From NCBI GenBank assembly GCA_036961345.1, contig JBALVT010000142.1:1-11501 (forward strand): a stretch of 11,501 nt of DNA. The letters run 5' to 3'. A program made the translations under genes and the position numbers. Positions 1-7,648 of the stretch are shown here, piece after piece. This stretch comes from JBALVT01 sp036961345 (GTDB lineage: Bacteria > Pseudomonadota > Gammaproteobacteria > Pseudomonadales > Halieaceae). Numbering within the stretch: the stretch's first letter is position 1; the number at the start of each line of letters is the position of its first letter. The notes under the pieces were generated by a model, which was not told the origin of the DNA, did not search any database, and worked only from the letters and a program-made list of their open reading frames with translations.

Positions 1-339
1 GACCCGCTCTTCCAATACCACCGATGGAAGGCGAACCTGCCTGTGCTAGAGATAGGCGAGATCAAGTCATTGCCACATGTGCCAATGTCGCATCCATTTG
101 TAGAAAGACTGATTGGCAGCATTCGGCGAGAGCTACTTGATCAAACATTGTTTTGGACAGCGACTGACTTGGAAAACAAGCTGCGTGGATATCAGTGCTA
201 TTTCAACGAGTACCGGACTCATTCTGGGCGTGAGGGCTGTACTCCAATCGAATCGGTCGACAGGAAAGTTACCGACATCAATAATTATCGATGGAGAAAG
301 CACTGTCGTGGCTTGATTGAACTACCGGTCGCAGCCTAA
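1..339 (+). CDS. Integrase-core (DDE) transposase, 3' part only
   Basis: The reading frame is open from the first base of the window and stops at TAA 337-339, so the N-terminal part lies outside. The protein is the C-terminal end of a retroviral-integrase-type (rve) transposase. The stretch HPFVERLIGSIRRE, with its Glu codon at 103-105, is where the third catalytic acidic residue of this fold lies. It is followed by the YFNEYRTHSG-type segment common at the end of these enzymes. A GTG at 43 is an internal codon, not a start. The stop is followed within 7 bases by a terminal repeat that recurs inverted at the other end of the window, so this is the 3' end of an insertion sequence. The same family appears to begin at 11464 (MRDVIYLLFHLLT), which fits the N-terminus I remember for these proteins. 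The exact IS family name cannot be given. Confidence 0.85.
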   Translation, partial: DPLFQYHRWKANLPVLEIGEIKSLPHVPMSHPFVERLIGSIRRELLDQTLFWTATDLENKLRGYQCYFNEYRTHSGREGCTPIESVDRKVTDINNYRWRKHCRGLIELPVAA

Positions 340-345
340 AATAGG

Positions 346-362
346 ATTTCGCCAGGGACAGG
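346..362 (+). repeat. Right terminal inverted repeat of the left integrase-core IS
   Basis: The 17 bases ATTTCGCCAGGGACAGG lie 7 bases after the transposase stop. Their exact reverse complement is at 11377-11393. Similarity ends sharply on the inner side of both copies, and continues only weakly on the transposase side. That is the pattern expected of IS tips, with this copy closing an element that lies to the left. Confidence 0.75.
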
Positions 363-440
363 ACGATCAGCTGTTGATGCGGCAGCCGCTTCGCTTGCCC
401 TCTCCCTGCAGGCCCAGTATCATCCAACTCGACTCATATT

Positions 441-450
441 CCTTCGAAGG
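441..450. promoter_or_regulatory. Palindrome CCTTCGAAGG ahead of the efflux operon
   Basis: A perfect 10-bp palindrome sits 17 bases before the GTG start of the first operon gene, in the short region between the left IS end (362) and the operon. It could be an operator half or a chance palindrome. No convincing -35/-10 pair was found by eye nearby, so the operon promoter is unassigned. Confidence 0.15.
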
Positions 451-467
451 CAGCTCCAAGCTTAATC

Positions 468-779
468 GTGAAACCGTTTTTTTCCCTATTTTTCGCTCTC
501 ATGATGCTTATCAACAGCACCGTGGCGTTTGCACATATGGCAATCGACATTCACGATTCACACGAAGCAGTGCACGTCCACACGGGTGTAGACCATGCGG
601 ACGATTCAGTGAATAGCGACCCAGATCACGATGGCGGCGCACATTTCCATCTCTGCGCCGTGGCTCTGGGTTCAGCTTTTGCAACCACACCGCTGGCAAC
701 AGGCTCGACGGTAACGCCTTTCGCACACTTGCGCGTTAATATCAGTACCTCTCCCCCCGTACCTCCACCCAACGCCTGA
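468..779 (+). CDS. Small His-rich exported protein, CzcI-like, first gene of the efflux operon
   Basis: This 103-residue protein starts with a clear signal peptide: K2, a hydrophobic run at 3-21, and a likely cleavage after AFA (residue 22). The mature part holds ten histidines and many aspartates between residues 23 and 87, including HDSH, HVH and HFHLC with a single Cys at 63. It ends in a Pro-rich tail (SPPVPPP). Small periplasmic proteins of this make-up, such as CzcI, often precede czc-type efflux genes and are thought to bind metal or tune induction. Assignment here rests on composition and position, not on a clear family motif. The start is a GTG because the next in-frame ATG (501) would destroy the signal peptide; no good ribosome site is visible. 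The gap to the next gene is 73 bases. Overlapping frames in this segment lack such features and were discarded. Confidence 0.7.
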   Translation: MKPFFSLFFALMMLINSTVAFAHMAIDIHDSHEAVHVHTGVDHADDSVNSDPDHDGGAHFHLCAVALGSAFATTPLATGSTVTPFAHLRVNISTSPPVPPPNA

Positions 780-852
780 GCTCCCCTTAAAACGACCACT
801 TTTTCGTCAGTAATTTGAGGCGCGCGACCGCGCGTCGGTAACGGGAGTCACT

Positions 853-2151
853 ATGTTTTTATCCATCCTACGGGAAGGCATTGTTCAGCCAGGCCGTATT
901 GCGGCTATTTGGGTAGGCCTCGCGCTGGCCCTGGTGTCCAATTCAGATGCCACAGCACAGGGAAGCATCACTCTTGCAAAAACATTGCAACTGTCCCTGG
1001 CCCACAATCGAGACCTTCAACTTTATCCCTATCAACGCAACAGCTCTGAAGCGCTGTTACTGCAAGCGGGGCTGCGGCCCCAACCTCGCGCCGAGCTCAC
1101 GGTAGAAAACGCCCTGGGCACTGGCGACTACAACAGCTTTGAGGCCAGCGAAACCACTCTGGCCATGAGCCAGGTGATCGAGTTGGGAGAGAAACGCAAG
1201 CAGCGCATTGCTGTGGCCCGGGCCCAGCGCGACCAACTGTCAACGGAGTACGAGATGAGTCGCCTGGATGTACTGGCCGAGAGCAGTCGTCGCTACTATC
1301 GCGTGCTCGCACTCCAGACCAAAGCGGAGATTAATGTCCAGCGGCTTAAGGAGGATCTCAAGGCGCTTGCGGCTATCAGTAGTCGAACCCGCGCCGGGGC
1401 CGCAGCTGCCGCCGACGTGTCCAAGCTCGAACTGAGAGTAGCTCGTAGCCGGGCGACCAAACAGAAATTAGATAACGAGCGAAACCTCGCCGCCAGAAGG
1501 CTGGCCGCCATGTGGCAGGCTGAACCTGATTTTGATCGCGTTGAGGGCGACCTGTCTGTCATTCCGGCACTGCCCACCCTACCCGCCCTGCGCCTGGCCA
1601 TCAACAGGACTCCCAGCTTAGAGCAGCAGTTTGCGCTCCAACGGCTGGCAGATGCGCGCGTGGAACTGGCACAGGCCAGCAGCCGCGGTGACTTGACCCT
1701 GGAACTGGGTCTGCGACACCTCGAGGCCAGCAATGATCAGGCACTGGTGTTCTCCGTGGCTATGCCCCTGAACTTCAGTAATCCCAATGAAGGACGCATC
1801 AGGGCGGCCCGGGCAGATCGTGAGGGCAGCGCAAGGAAAACTGAGTTGCTGATGAAAACACTGGAGATGGAACTGGTTCAGGTGTATCAGCAACTGAAAA
1901 ATAATCGCGATAAAGCACTGCAGGTGAGAGACGAGCTTCTGCCCCGATCCCGCAAACTCATTGAAGACACCCGTCGGGGCTATCAACTGGGCCAGTATTC
2001 TGTCTTGCAATGGACCGACGCCCAGGCCGAGCGCTTTGCCCTGGAAGGCGAACTCATCGACCTCTACAGCGCTGTTTATCTGCAGCTGCTCGAACTTGAA
2101 CGCATTACCGGTGAGCCCCTGGTGGGCGTCACCGAAGGAGATATTTTATGA
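853..2151 (+). CDS. czcC: Outer-membrane efflux channel of the TolC/CzcC family
   Basis: A 432-residue outer-membrane factor that would form the trimeric exit duct of a tripartite metal efflux pump. A signal peptide covers roughly residues 1-35 (cleavage after ATA). There is no lipobox Cys, unlike CusC. The body is rich in long amphipathic helices typical of the periplasmic barrel of outer-membrane efflux proteins, with two repeats (about 40-220 and 230-425). The segment LAMSQVIELGEKRKQR (around 105-120) matches the SQ(V/P)IE-G-KR motif shared by CzcC-like proteins. The start is well supported by GGGAG at 843-847, five bases before the ATG. The gene overlaps the next by four bases (ATGA), indicating translational coupling. 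The leader before it contains a GC-rich imperfect inverted repeat (about 821-837) of unknown importance. Length is normal for the family and no damage is seen. Confidence 0.9.
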   Translation: MFLSILREGIVQPGRIAAIWVGLALALVSNSDATAQGSITLAKTLQLSLAHNRDLQLYPYQRNSSEALLLQAGLRPQPRAELTVENALGTGDYNSFEASETTLAMSQVIELGEKRKQRIAVARAQRDQLSTEYEMSRLDVLAESSRRYYRVLALQTKAEINVQRLKEDLKALAAISSRTRAGAAAAADVSKLELRVARSRATKQKLDNERNLAARRLAAMWQAEPDFDRVEGDLSVIPALPTLPALRLAINRTPSLEQQFALQRLADARVELAQASSRGDLTLELGLRHLEASNDQALVFSVAMPLNFSNPNEGRIRAARADREGSARKTELLMKTLEMELVQVYQQLKNNRDKALQVRDELLPRSRKLIEDTRRGYQLGQYSVLQWTDAQAERFALEGELIDLYSAVYLQLLELERITGEPLVGVTEGDIL

Positions 2152-3371
2152 ACATCCGTACTTTATTGTTATACACCGCTATGTGTCTTGCTGGAACCGG
2201 CAACACCGTATTAGCCAGTGGCGAAGACAGTGGGCAGACAGTGCCCGGCGAGGGACCTCACGGTGGCAAATTGCTCAGCGACGAACGGGGTCTCTCCCTT
2301 GAAATAACGATATTCGAGCAGGGTATCCCACCTGAAATGCGCGTATTTGCCTATCGCAACAACCGACCACTGGCCCCCTCAGAGCTTACCGTCAACGTAC
2401 AACTGAACCGCCTGGGCGGCGCGGTGGATCAACTGAAATTTACCGCTGAGCAAGACTACCTGGTCAGCGACAGTGTGGTCACCGAGCCCCATTCATTCGA
2501 TGTCTCGGTTAAAGCCAACTCAGAAGGACAGAGCTACCAGTGGCAGTACGACAGCCACGAGGGGCGCACTCACATCAGTGAACGCCAGCAACGGCTGGCC
2601 GGGTTGGCCACCGAGCGCGCGAGGTCCATGACCCTGTCATTTACCGACACCCTCTTCGGTGTCATAGCTCCGGTGGCGGACCAAGTCTTCCGGGTAAACG
2701 CGCCCTATTCGAGCATCGTCGAAACTGTGCATGTAAACATCGGTGATACGGTCATCAAGGGCCAGAAAGTGGCCACCCTGCGCAACAACCAAACCTTGCA
2801 GAGTTACGTGGTAACCAGCCCAGCCGATGGCGAGGTAACCGCCAGACGGGTTAACTCCGGCGATCGCAGCGATGGTGGAATACTGGTTGAAATCACCGAT
2901 TTGTCCCAGGTGTGGGTAGAGCTTTCGGCGTTTCCAGAGAACATAGAAAAGCTCGCCCTGGGCCAGGCAGTAGCCGTGTATGACCTGCATCATCACGAGG
3001 TAGTACAAAGCACCATCAGTTACATAGCACCGGTCATGACCGGTGGCCATATAGCACGAGCCAGGGCGACTATTCCCAACCCGGACGGGCATTGGCGTCC
3101 CGGCATGCACCTTAAAGCCGACGTTGAAACAGCAAAACGCGATGTACCCCTGGCAATACACAACAGCGCGCTGCAGACCTTTCGAGAGATGCCGGTGGTC
3201 TTCGCCCGTTATGGCAATACCTTTGAGGTACGTATGGTCGAACTGGGTGCTACAACTGACGAGTACTCGGAAGTACTTGATGGATTGAAGCCCGGAACAG
3301 AGTACGTCACCACCAACAGTTTTATTATCAAAGCCGACGTCCTCAAAGACGGCGCCAGTCACGCCCACTAG
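2148..3371 (+). CDS. czcB: Periplasmic adaptor of a CzcB/CusB-type metal efflux pump
   Basis: A 407-residue membrane-fusion protein linking the inner-membrane RND pump to the outer-membrane channel. A signal peptide ends near VLA (residue 23). Next comes a domain that opens with GPHGGKLL and includes FEQGIPPEMRVFAY, a module seen in many heavy-metal adaptors. The hairpin and lipoyl halves follow (about 165-245: VNAPYSSIVETVHVNIGDTV and VTSPADGEVTARRVNSGDRS). A beta-barrel with LVEITDLSQVWVELSAFPEN follows, then a membrane-proximal domain ending in DGLKPGTEYVTTNSFIIKAD. The C-terminus is His-containing (SHAH). AAGGAG at 2135-2140 lies seven bases before the ATG, which overlaps the stop of the previous gene. 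The long open frame on the opposite strand (2637-3389) is a shadow. The N-terminal module points to divalent-metal pumps rather than drug pumps. Confidence 0.92.
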   Translation: MNIRTLLLYTAMCLAGTGNTVLASGEDSGQTVPGEGPHGGKLLSDERGLSLEITIFEQGIPPEMRVFAYRNNRPLAPSELTVNVQLNRLGGAVDQLKFTAEQDYLVSDSVVTEPHSFDVSVKANSEGQSYQWQYDSHEGRTHISERQQRLAGLATERARSMTLSFTDTLFGVIAPVADQVFRVNAPYSSIVETVHVNIGDTVIKGQKVATLRNNQTLQSYVVTSPADGEVTARRVNSGDRSDGGILVEITDLSQVWVELSAFPENIEKLALGQAVAVYDLHHHEVVQSTISYIAPVMTGGHIARARATIPNPDGHWRPGMHLKADVETAKRDVPLAIHNSALQTFREMPVVFARYGNTFEVRMVELGATTDEYSEVLDGLKPGTEYVTTNSFIIKADVLKDGASHAH

Positions 3372-3380
3372 GAGGCCGAC

Positions 3381-6300
3381 ATGATTCATTCACTTATTGG
3401 CGCCTCGGTACAGCGGCGCTGGCTGGTCGTGTTCGCTGCCTTCATGCTGTCTTGCCTGGGCATTTACAACACGATCCATCTGCCAATTGACGCAGTGCCC
3501 GATATCACCAATATTCAGGTCCAAATTAACACCGAGGCCGAGGGTTACTCGCCACTTGAGGTTGAGCAACGTGTGACATACGTGGTGGAAAACGCCATGG
3601 CAGGGCTGCCTCAGCTAGATTACACACGCTCTCTTTCCCGCTATGGACTGTCACAGGTCACTGTCATTTTCCAGGAGGATACTGACATCTACTGGGCCAG
3701 GCAGCAGGTCGCCGAACGCCTCCAGGGCATTGACAACGAACTCCCCGCCGGATTGGCGCCCGAACCGGGCCCCATTGCCAGTGGTCTTGGAGAGATATTC
3801 ATCTATGCAGTCAGGGCGCAGTCAGGGGCGATAAAACCCGATGGCAGTCCCTATTCCGCCGAGGACCTTCGCACCATACAGGATTGGATCATTCGCCCAC
3901 AGCTTGTAAAAACACCGGGTGTTACCGAGATCAACAGCGTGGGAGGATACGAACGAGAGTACCAGGTCGCGCCAGATCCACTGCGCCTGCTGGCCTTTAA
4001 AGTCACCGTAGAAGATGTCATCCGCGCATTGGAGGACAACAACCAAAATTCCGGTGCCGGCTATATCGAGCGACGCGGTGAGCAATGGTTGATACGCTCC
4101 AGCGGCCAACTGAAAGACCTCTCGGACATTGGCAAGGTCGTGGTCGCCAAACGGGACGATGCGCCGGTGCGAATTTCTGATGTAGCCCAAGTGATCTACG
4201 GCAAGCAGCTCCGCACTGGTTCGGCAACGCTCAACAATGAAGAAACTGTATTGGGCACAGCGTTTATGCTGCTGGGGGAAAACAGTCGCACCGTATCCCA
4301 GGCTATCGGCCAGGCCCTGAAGCAAGTCAACCTCAGCCTGCCAGAAGGGGTTGAGGCGGTTGCTCTGTACGATCGCACCTCACTGGTCGATAAGACCATC
4401 ACCACGATAAAAACAAACCTGTTCGAGGGGGCGGTACTGGTTATAGCGGTTATGTTCCTGCTATTGGGCAACCTCCGTGCAGCGTTCATTGCAGCGCTAG
4501 TCATACCCATGTCCATGCTGTTCGCCATCACCGGCATGGCGGGTAACCGCGTATCAGGTAATCTGATGAGCCTGGGTGCAATCGACTTTGGCCTTATCGT
4601 TGATGGAGCTGTGATCGTCGTAGAGAATGCTCTGCGCCGTCTGGGTTCGGCTCAGCAGCGGCTGGGGAGACTGCTTACACTCGAAGAACGGCTGAAAGAG
4701 GTTACCGACAGCACTCGCGAGGTGGTACAACCCGCTGTGTTCGGCGTGTTTATCATCATGTTGGTCTATCTGCCCTTGTTCGCACTCACTGGCGTGGAAG
4801 GCAAGATGTTCCAGCCAATGGCCTTCACAGTTATCGCTGCCCTCATGGGCTCACTGCTCTTCTCTGTTACTTTCGTACCGGCCGCTATAGCGATACTGAT
4901 AAAGGGTGAAATCAGCGAGCGCGAGAACCGGCTGATGCTGGCGGCACACCGTTTTTACCGACCCATGTTGAATACTGCAATGAAGCACTCTGGAGTGCTG
5001 ATTGTAGTCGCGATATTGCTGGTGGTGACTGCTGCTGTGCAATCGACGCGAATGGGCAGCGAATTTCTTCCACAACTGGATGAACACGACATCGCATTGC
5101 ACGCCCTGCGCATTCCGGGGACGGGCATGGAACAGTCCACTGCTATGCAAATGCAGCTAGAAGCCGAGATTCGCAAGTTTGGTGAAATTAGGCATGTCTT
5201 TTCCAAGATCGGCACGCCGGAGATTGCGACCGACCCGATGCCACCCAATGTAGCGGATACGTTCCTGATTCTGAAACCGCGGGACCAGTGGCCAGACCCA
5301 TTGAAAACCAAGGCGCAATTCCTGGCGGAGCTTCGGGAGGCAGTAGAGCGCGTACCCGGCAACAAGTACGAGTTTACTCAACCGATCGAAATGCGCTTCA
5401 ACGAACTGATCGCCGGCGTGAGGTCCGATGTCGCAATTCGCGTTTACGGCGATGATATGTCGACACTGGCCGGTCTTGGCGAGAAGGCCAGTGGGTTGCT
5501 GGCGCAGGTCGACGGCAGCCGGGATGTGCGTGTTGAACAAACTACCGGTCTGCCCGTAGTGAACATAGATCCCAAGCGTGACCATATGGCGCTGCTGGGG
5601 CTCAATGTGGCGGATGTACAGCGGGCCTTACAAAGCGCTATCAGCGGCGTGCAAACAGGTCTTATTTATGAGGGCGACCGCCGCTTCAGGCTGATCGTCA
5701 GGTTGGACGAGTCCCTGCGTCGCTCGCCTGAAGCCCTTGCGTCTTTGCCCATAATAATCCCCGGTGAGAGCAATCCGGAGTTGGCATTTGTACCGCTGGG
5801 TGAAATCGCCAGCATCACTGTGGGGGAAGGTCCGAACCAGGTCAATCGCCGCAGCGGCAAGCGTAACGTGGTCGTCACTGCCAATGTGGAAGGCCGTGAC
5901 CTGGGTAGTTTTATTGACGAGACGCAGAGCTTGATGAACAAAGCCCTTCCTCTTCCCAGTGGTTACTGGCTGGAGTACGGCGGCACTTTCGAGCAACTGC
6001 AGTCCGCGTCCAAGCGCCTGTCCATCGTGGTTCCACTGGTGCTGCTATTGATCCTCGGCTTGTTGTACAGCGCGTTCAACTCTCTGCGTGACGCCCTGAT
6101 CATATTTACCGGAGTACCGCTGGCACTTACCGGAGGTATACTGGCGCTATCCTTGAGGGGCATGCCGCTATCGATCTCGGCCATGGTAGGGTTTATTGCA
6201 CTGTCCGGGGTCGCCGTTCTCAACGGTGTGGTCATGCTCTCGTTTATCAGCGAGCTGCGCAAACAGGGGTTGCCACTACTGGACGCAATCCAGCAGGGAG

Positions 6301-6527
6301 CCAATCAGCGACTCAGGCCGGTACTGATGACCGCCTTGGTGGCTAGCCTCGGGTTTCTACCCATGGCGTTGAACACGGGCACAGGTGCCGAAGTGCAGCG
6401 TCCACTGGCGACAGTTGTGGTTGGGGGAATTCTGTCCTCTACCCTGCTCACTCTGGTGATTCTCCCCGCCCTGTACCGGGTGGTCTATCAACTGCGATCA
6501 GATACTCGCAGCACTCAGGCAGGTTAG
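3381..6527 (+). CDS. czcA: Heavy-metal RND efflux pump, CzcA type
   Basis: A full-length 1048-residue inner-membrane pump that uses the proton gradient to move divalent cations out through the adaptor and channel encoded upstream. The first membrane helix is at about 13-30. The next membrane helices start near 346, and a second cluster lies at about 870-1035. The proton-relay motif DFGLIVDGAVIVVEN places acidic residues at D402, D408 and E415, the same numbers as in the Cupriavidus CzcA protein. This wording is typical of the Zn/Co/Cd (or Ni/Co) branch, not the Cu/Ag branch. At 618-623 the pump reads DPMPPN, also CzcA-like. An AGGAGG at 3370-3375 overlaps the previous stop and sits five bases before the ATG, giving strong coupled translation. 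No frameshift or internal stop is seen. The exact metal range cannot be fixed from sequence alone. The operon ends here; only a 36-base spacer separates it from a gene fragment. Confidence 0.95.
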   Translation: MIHSLIGASVQRRWLVVFAAFMLSCLGIYNTIHLPIDAVPDITNIQVQINTEAEGYSPLEVEQRVTYVVENAMAGLPQLDYTRSLSRYGLSQVTVIFQEDTDIYWARQQVAERLQGIDNELPAGLAPEPGPIASGLGEIFIYAVRAQSGAIKPDGSPYSAEDLRTIQDWIIRPQLVKTPGVTEINSVGGYEREYQVAPDPLRLLAFKVTVEDVIRALEDNNQNSGAGYIERRGEQWLIRSSGQLKDLSDIGKVVVAKRDDAPVRISDVAQVIYGKQLRTGSATLNNEETVLGTAFMLLGENSRTVSQAIGQALKQVNLSLPEGVEAVALYDRTSLVDKTITTIKTNLFEGAVLVIAVMFLLLGNLRAAFIAALVIPMSMLFAITGMAGNRVSGNLMSLGAIDFGLIVDGAVIVVENALRRLGSAQQRLGRLLTLEERLKEVTDSTREVVQPAVFGVFIIMLVYLPLFALTGVEGKMFQPMAFTVIAALMGSLLFSVTFVPAAIAILIKGEISERENRLMLAAHRFYRPMLNTAMKHSGVLIVVAILLVVTAAVQSTRMGSEFLPQLDEHDIALHALRIPGTGMEQSTAMQMQLEAEIRKFGEIRHVFSKIGTPEIATDPMPPNVADTFLILKPRDQWPDPLKTKAQFLAELREAVERVPGNKYEFTQPIEMRFNELIAGVRSDVAIRVYGDDMSTLAGLGEKASGLLAQVDGSRDVRVEQTTGLPVVNIDPKRDHMALLGLNVADVQRALQSAISGVQTGLIYEGDRRFRLIVRLDESLRRSPEALASLPIIIPGESNPELAFVPLGEIASITVGEGPNQVNRRSGKRNVVVTANVEGRDLGSFIDETQSLMNKALPLPSGYWLEYGGTFEQLQSASKRLSIVVPLVLLLILGLLYSAFNSLRDALIIFTGVPLALTGGILALSLRGMPLSISAMVGFIALSGVAVLNGVVMLSFISELRKQGLPLLDAIQQGANQRLRPVLMTALVASLGFLPMALNTGTGAEVQRPLATVVVGGILSSTLLTLVILPALYRVVYQLRSDTRSTQAG

Positions 6528-6552
6528 GGATACAACTGGCAGGTAGTAGTAC

Positions 6553-6568
6553 GGTACTGACAAGTGAC
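6553..6568 (+). repeat. Solitary IS6-family-like end, GGTACTGACAAGTGAC
   Basis: These bases match the terminal motif of the decayed IS6 element at 6820 (GGTACTGACAACTTAA) exactly over the first 11 positions, in the same orientation. No transposase follows. It appears to be an orphan IS end, and it forms the seam between the efflux operon and the next gene fragment. Confidence 0.45.
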
Positions 6569-6827
6569 TATGCAGGATCGCACGCTTTTCATATGGTTGC
6601 TCACGGAGTTCTTCGGCGCCATGGAATTTCTGATACAGCAGTATCACGCGGACAACATCGATCAGGAATCCTGGGACCGTTGGGCCGCCACTCTTGACTG
6701 GTGGCTGACCTCGCTAGGTGTTCAGGCCCACTGGGTAGGGCGTGCGATACCCTTCTCGAATTCGTTTACAAGCTACGTCGATATCCGAATCGCCTCCGGT
6801 GAAGGGCAGTACAATGAAGGGTACTGA
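6564..6827 (+). CDS. Hypothetical protein fragment (C-terminal part)
   Basis: An 87-codon frame starting GTG 6564 or ATG 6570 and stopping just inside the left end of the IS6 element at 6820. The peptide LFIWLLTEFFGAMEFLIQQYHADNIDQESW, given here only as its key elements EFLIQQYH, IDQESWDRW, DWWL and PFSNSFTSYVD, resembles the last part of small uncharacterised bacterial proteins that normally carry an N-terminal membrane helix and about 70 further residues. That family recall is from memory and has no functional meaning attached. An in-frame TGA at 6558-6560 closes the frame immediately upstream, and the start codon lies inside an IS-end-like motif with no ribosome site. The tail (GEGQYNEGY) is partly encoded by the junction with the IS. 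I read it as a gene truncated at both ends by mobile DNA, probably not expressed. Confidence 0.4.
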   Translation: MTMQDRTLFIWLLTEFFGAMEFLIQQYHADNIDQESWDRWAATLDWWLTSLGVQAHWVGRAIPFSNSFTSYVDIRIASGEGQYNEGY

Positions 6828-6838
6828 CAACTTAACTT
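6820..6838 (+). repeat. Left terminal repeat of the decayed IS6 element
   Basis: GGTACTGACAACTTAACTT; pairs with the inverted copy at 7431-7449 with two mismatches. It lies directly against the truncated transposase coding sequence, because about 45 codons normally found between them are gone. Confidence 0.65.
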
Positions 6839-7409
6839 TCGGAATGCCGCGCATCACTCGCTCTCGCACCCTGGTCACCTCATGCGATTGCTCTGCTCGA
6901 TTGTTGGCATATCGAGTATTGTCATGAAGAACGTCCGGCATAAGTTCCCTGCCAGTAACACCATAACTGCGCAGCTTGTCAGTCACGATCTTTCTGGAAT
7001 CACCACCATGGCTTCGTACCTGGCGTTTGAAGAAGCGCTTCGCTGGCGCGTGATAACTGCTACACCATCTCGCTTTGCCTGAAGATATACATCAACCACT
7101 TCTCCATCCTGATCAACAGCTCGCCATAGATAATGCTGTTTGCCATTGATCTGAATGGTCCGGCACACCGGCGAAGACCTCGTCGATGTAGAATGTGTCG
7201 CCGTAGCCCCTATGCTTTCGCTTCAACCTTGGTGTGTAGATCGCCCCGAATTTTATACACCACAGGCGAATTGCTTCGCGACTGACTGTGATACCGCGTT
7301 CAGCGAGTAGATCTTCGATATCCCGGTGGCTAAGATTGAATCGGTAGTAAAGCCAGACAGCGTAGGAAATAATATCGGGAGGAAATCGGTGACGCTTGTA
7401 AGTATTCAT
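6838..7409 (-). pseudogene. IS6-family transposase pseudogene
   Basis: The gene begins with ATG at 7409 (reading leftward) as MNTYKRHRFPPDIISYAVWL, nearly identical to the intact transposase at 9401-10084, and keeps the first catalytic region FYIDEVF. A 16-bp insertion relative to the intact copy (7156-7171) then shifts the frame. A second insertion of 14 bp (7044-7057) restores it, and the frame continues through TDKLRSYG and NNRAEQSH to RVRERVMR. Translation between the insertions meets stops. Sequence past RVRERVMR is lost: the expected FKSVKQAQRF segment and the remaining C-terminus are replaced by the IS end. All three DDE residues are still encoded, but not in one usable frame. It cannot make a working transposase; the related intact copy might still act on its ends. 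Confidence 0.8.
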
Positions 7410-7430
7410 GCTGGGATTGTCTCCCAGACG

Positions 7431-7449
7431 AAGTTAATTTGGCAGTACC
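7431..7449 (-). repeat. Right terminal repeat of the decayed IS6 element
   Basis: Read on the - strand this is GGTACTGCCAAATTAACTT. It matches the left end at 6820-6838 and also the right end of the intact IS6 copy (10156-10173), where the tract CCAAATTAACT is identical. Confidence 0.65.
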
Positions 7450-7520
7450 TCCATATAGGCTCCATCCATACCTGCCAGCCTGCCTGCCTCAGCACGAGAA
7501 CAAGCACTGACCGGCTTAAT

Positions 7521-7566
7521 TGGGGTTCTTTGGGGATTGCAGGGGGTTTCGTTTTGAAGAACCCCA
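7521..7566. promoter_or_regulatory. Ten-base inverted repeat upstream of the MFS gene
   Basis: TGGGGTTCTT (7521-7530) and AAGAACCCCA (7557-7566) are perfect inverted copies separated by 26 bases. In RNA this could form a stable hairpin in the leader of the transporter gene; in DNA it could be a spaced operator. No T-run follows, so a simple terminator is unlikely. Function is unknown. Confidence 0.3.
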
Positions 7567-7604
7567 TTCCGGAAAACCTTACGGGGCATGTGATGATCAT
7601 AGTC

Positions 7605-7628
7605 TGGTATTGTGTTTGTACAATCCCA
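7605..7628. promoter_or_regulatory. Symmetrical candidate operator (TGGnATTGT - 6 - ACAATnCCA)
   Basis: Two arms, TGG-T-ATTGT and ACAAT-C-CCA, are symmetrical at eight of nine positions around a six-base centre. The site lies 20 bases before the probable TTG start of the MFS gene. ATTGT...ACAAT symmetry is common for dimeric repressors such as GntR-family proteins. No regulator gene is in the window, so a regulator, if any, would be encoded elsewhere or was left behind when the gene moved. Confidence 0.35.
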
Positions 7629-7648
7629 CCAAAGCGCGAGACAACTTC

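Larger units (their letters stand above)
6820..7449 (-). mobile_element. Decayed, internally deleted IS6-family element (630 bp)
   Basis: The element is bounded by terminal repeats at 6820-6838 (GGTACTGACAACTTAACTT) and, inverted, at 7431-7449, matching at 17 of 19 positions. Inside is a broken IS6-type transposase gene on the - strand that is close to the intact copy at 9401-10084. The element is about 200 bp shorter than the intact one because the 3' end of the transposase is missing. The eight bases flanking the two ends are not duplicates (CAATGAAG versus TCCATATA), so the element no longer shows a simple insertion footprint. Confidence 0.75.

Noticed and set aside
317..616. A 99-codon open frame on the + strand between the IS end and the efflux operon
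   Set aside because: It crosses the terminal repeat of the IS and overlaps the His-rich gene in another frame, and its peptide has no recognisable domain or signal.
2637..3389. A 250-codon open frame on the - strand opposite the adaptor gene
   Set aside because: It is fully antisense to a gene with clear family motifs and strong ribosome sites; its translation shows no domain structure.
3822..6304. Several antisense frames across the pump gene
   Set aside because: They are typical shadow frames of a long GC-rich coding sequence and show no recognisable domains.
7520..7648. N-terminal extension of the MFS protein from a TTG at 7520
   Set aside because: The 43 extra residues resemble no transporter N-terminus and run through an inverted repeat and the operator-like site; the TTG at 7649 gives a normal family length.
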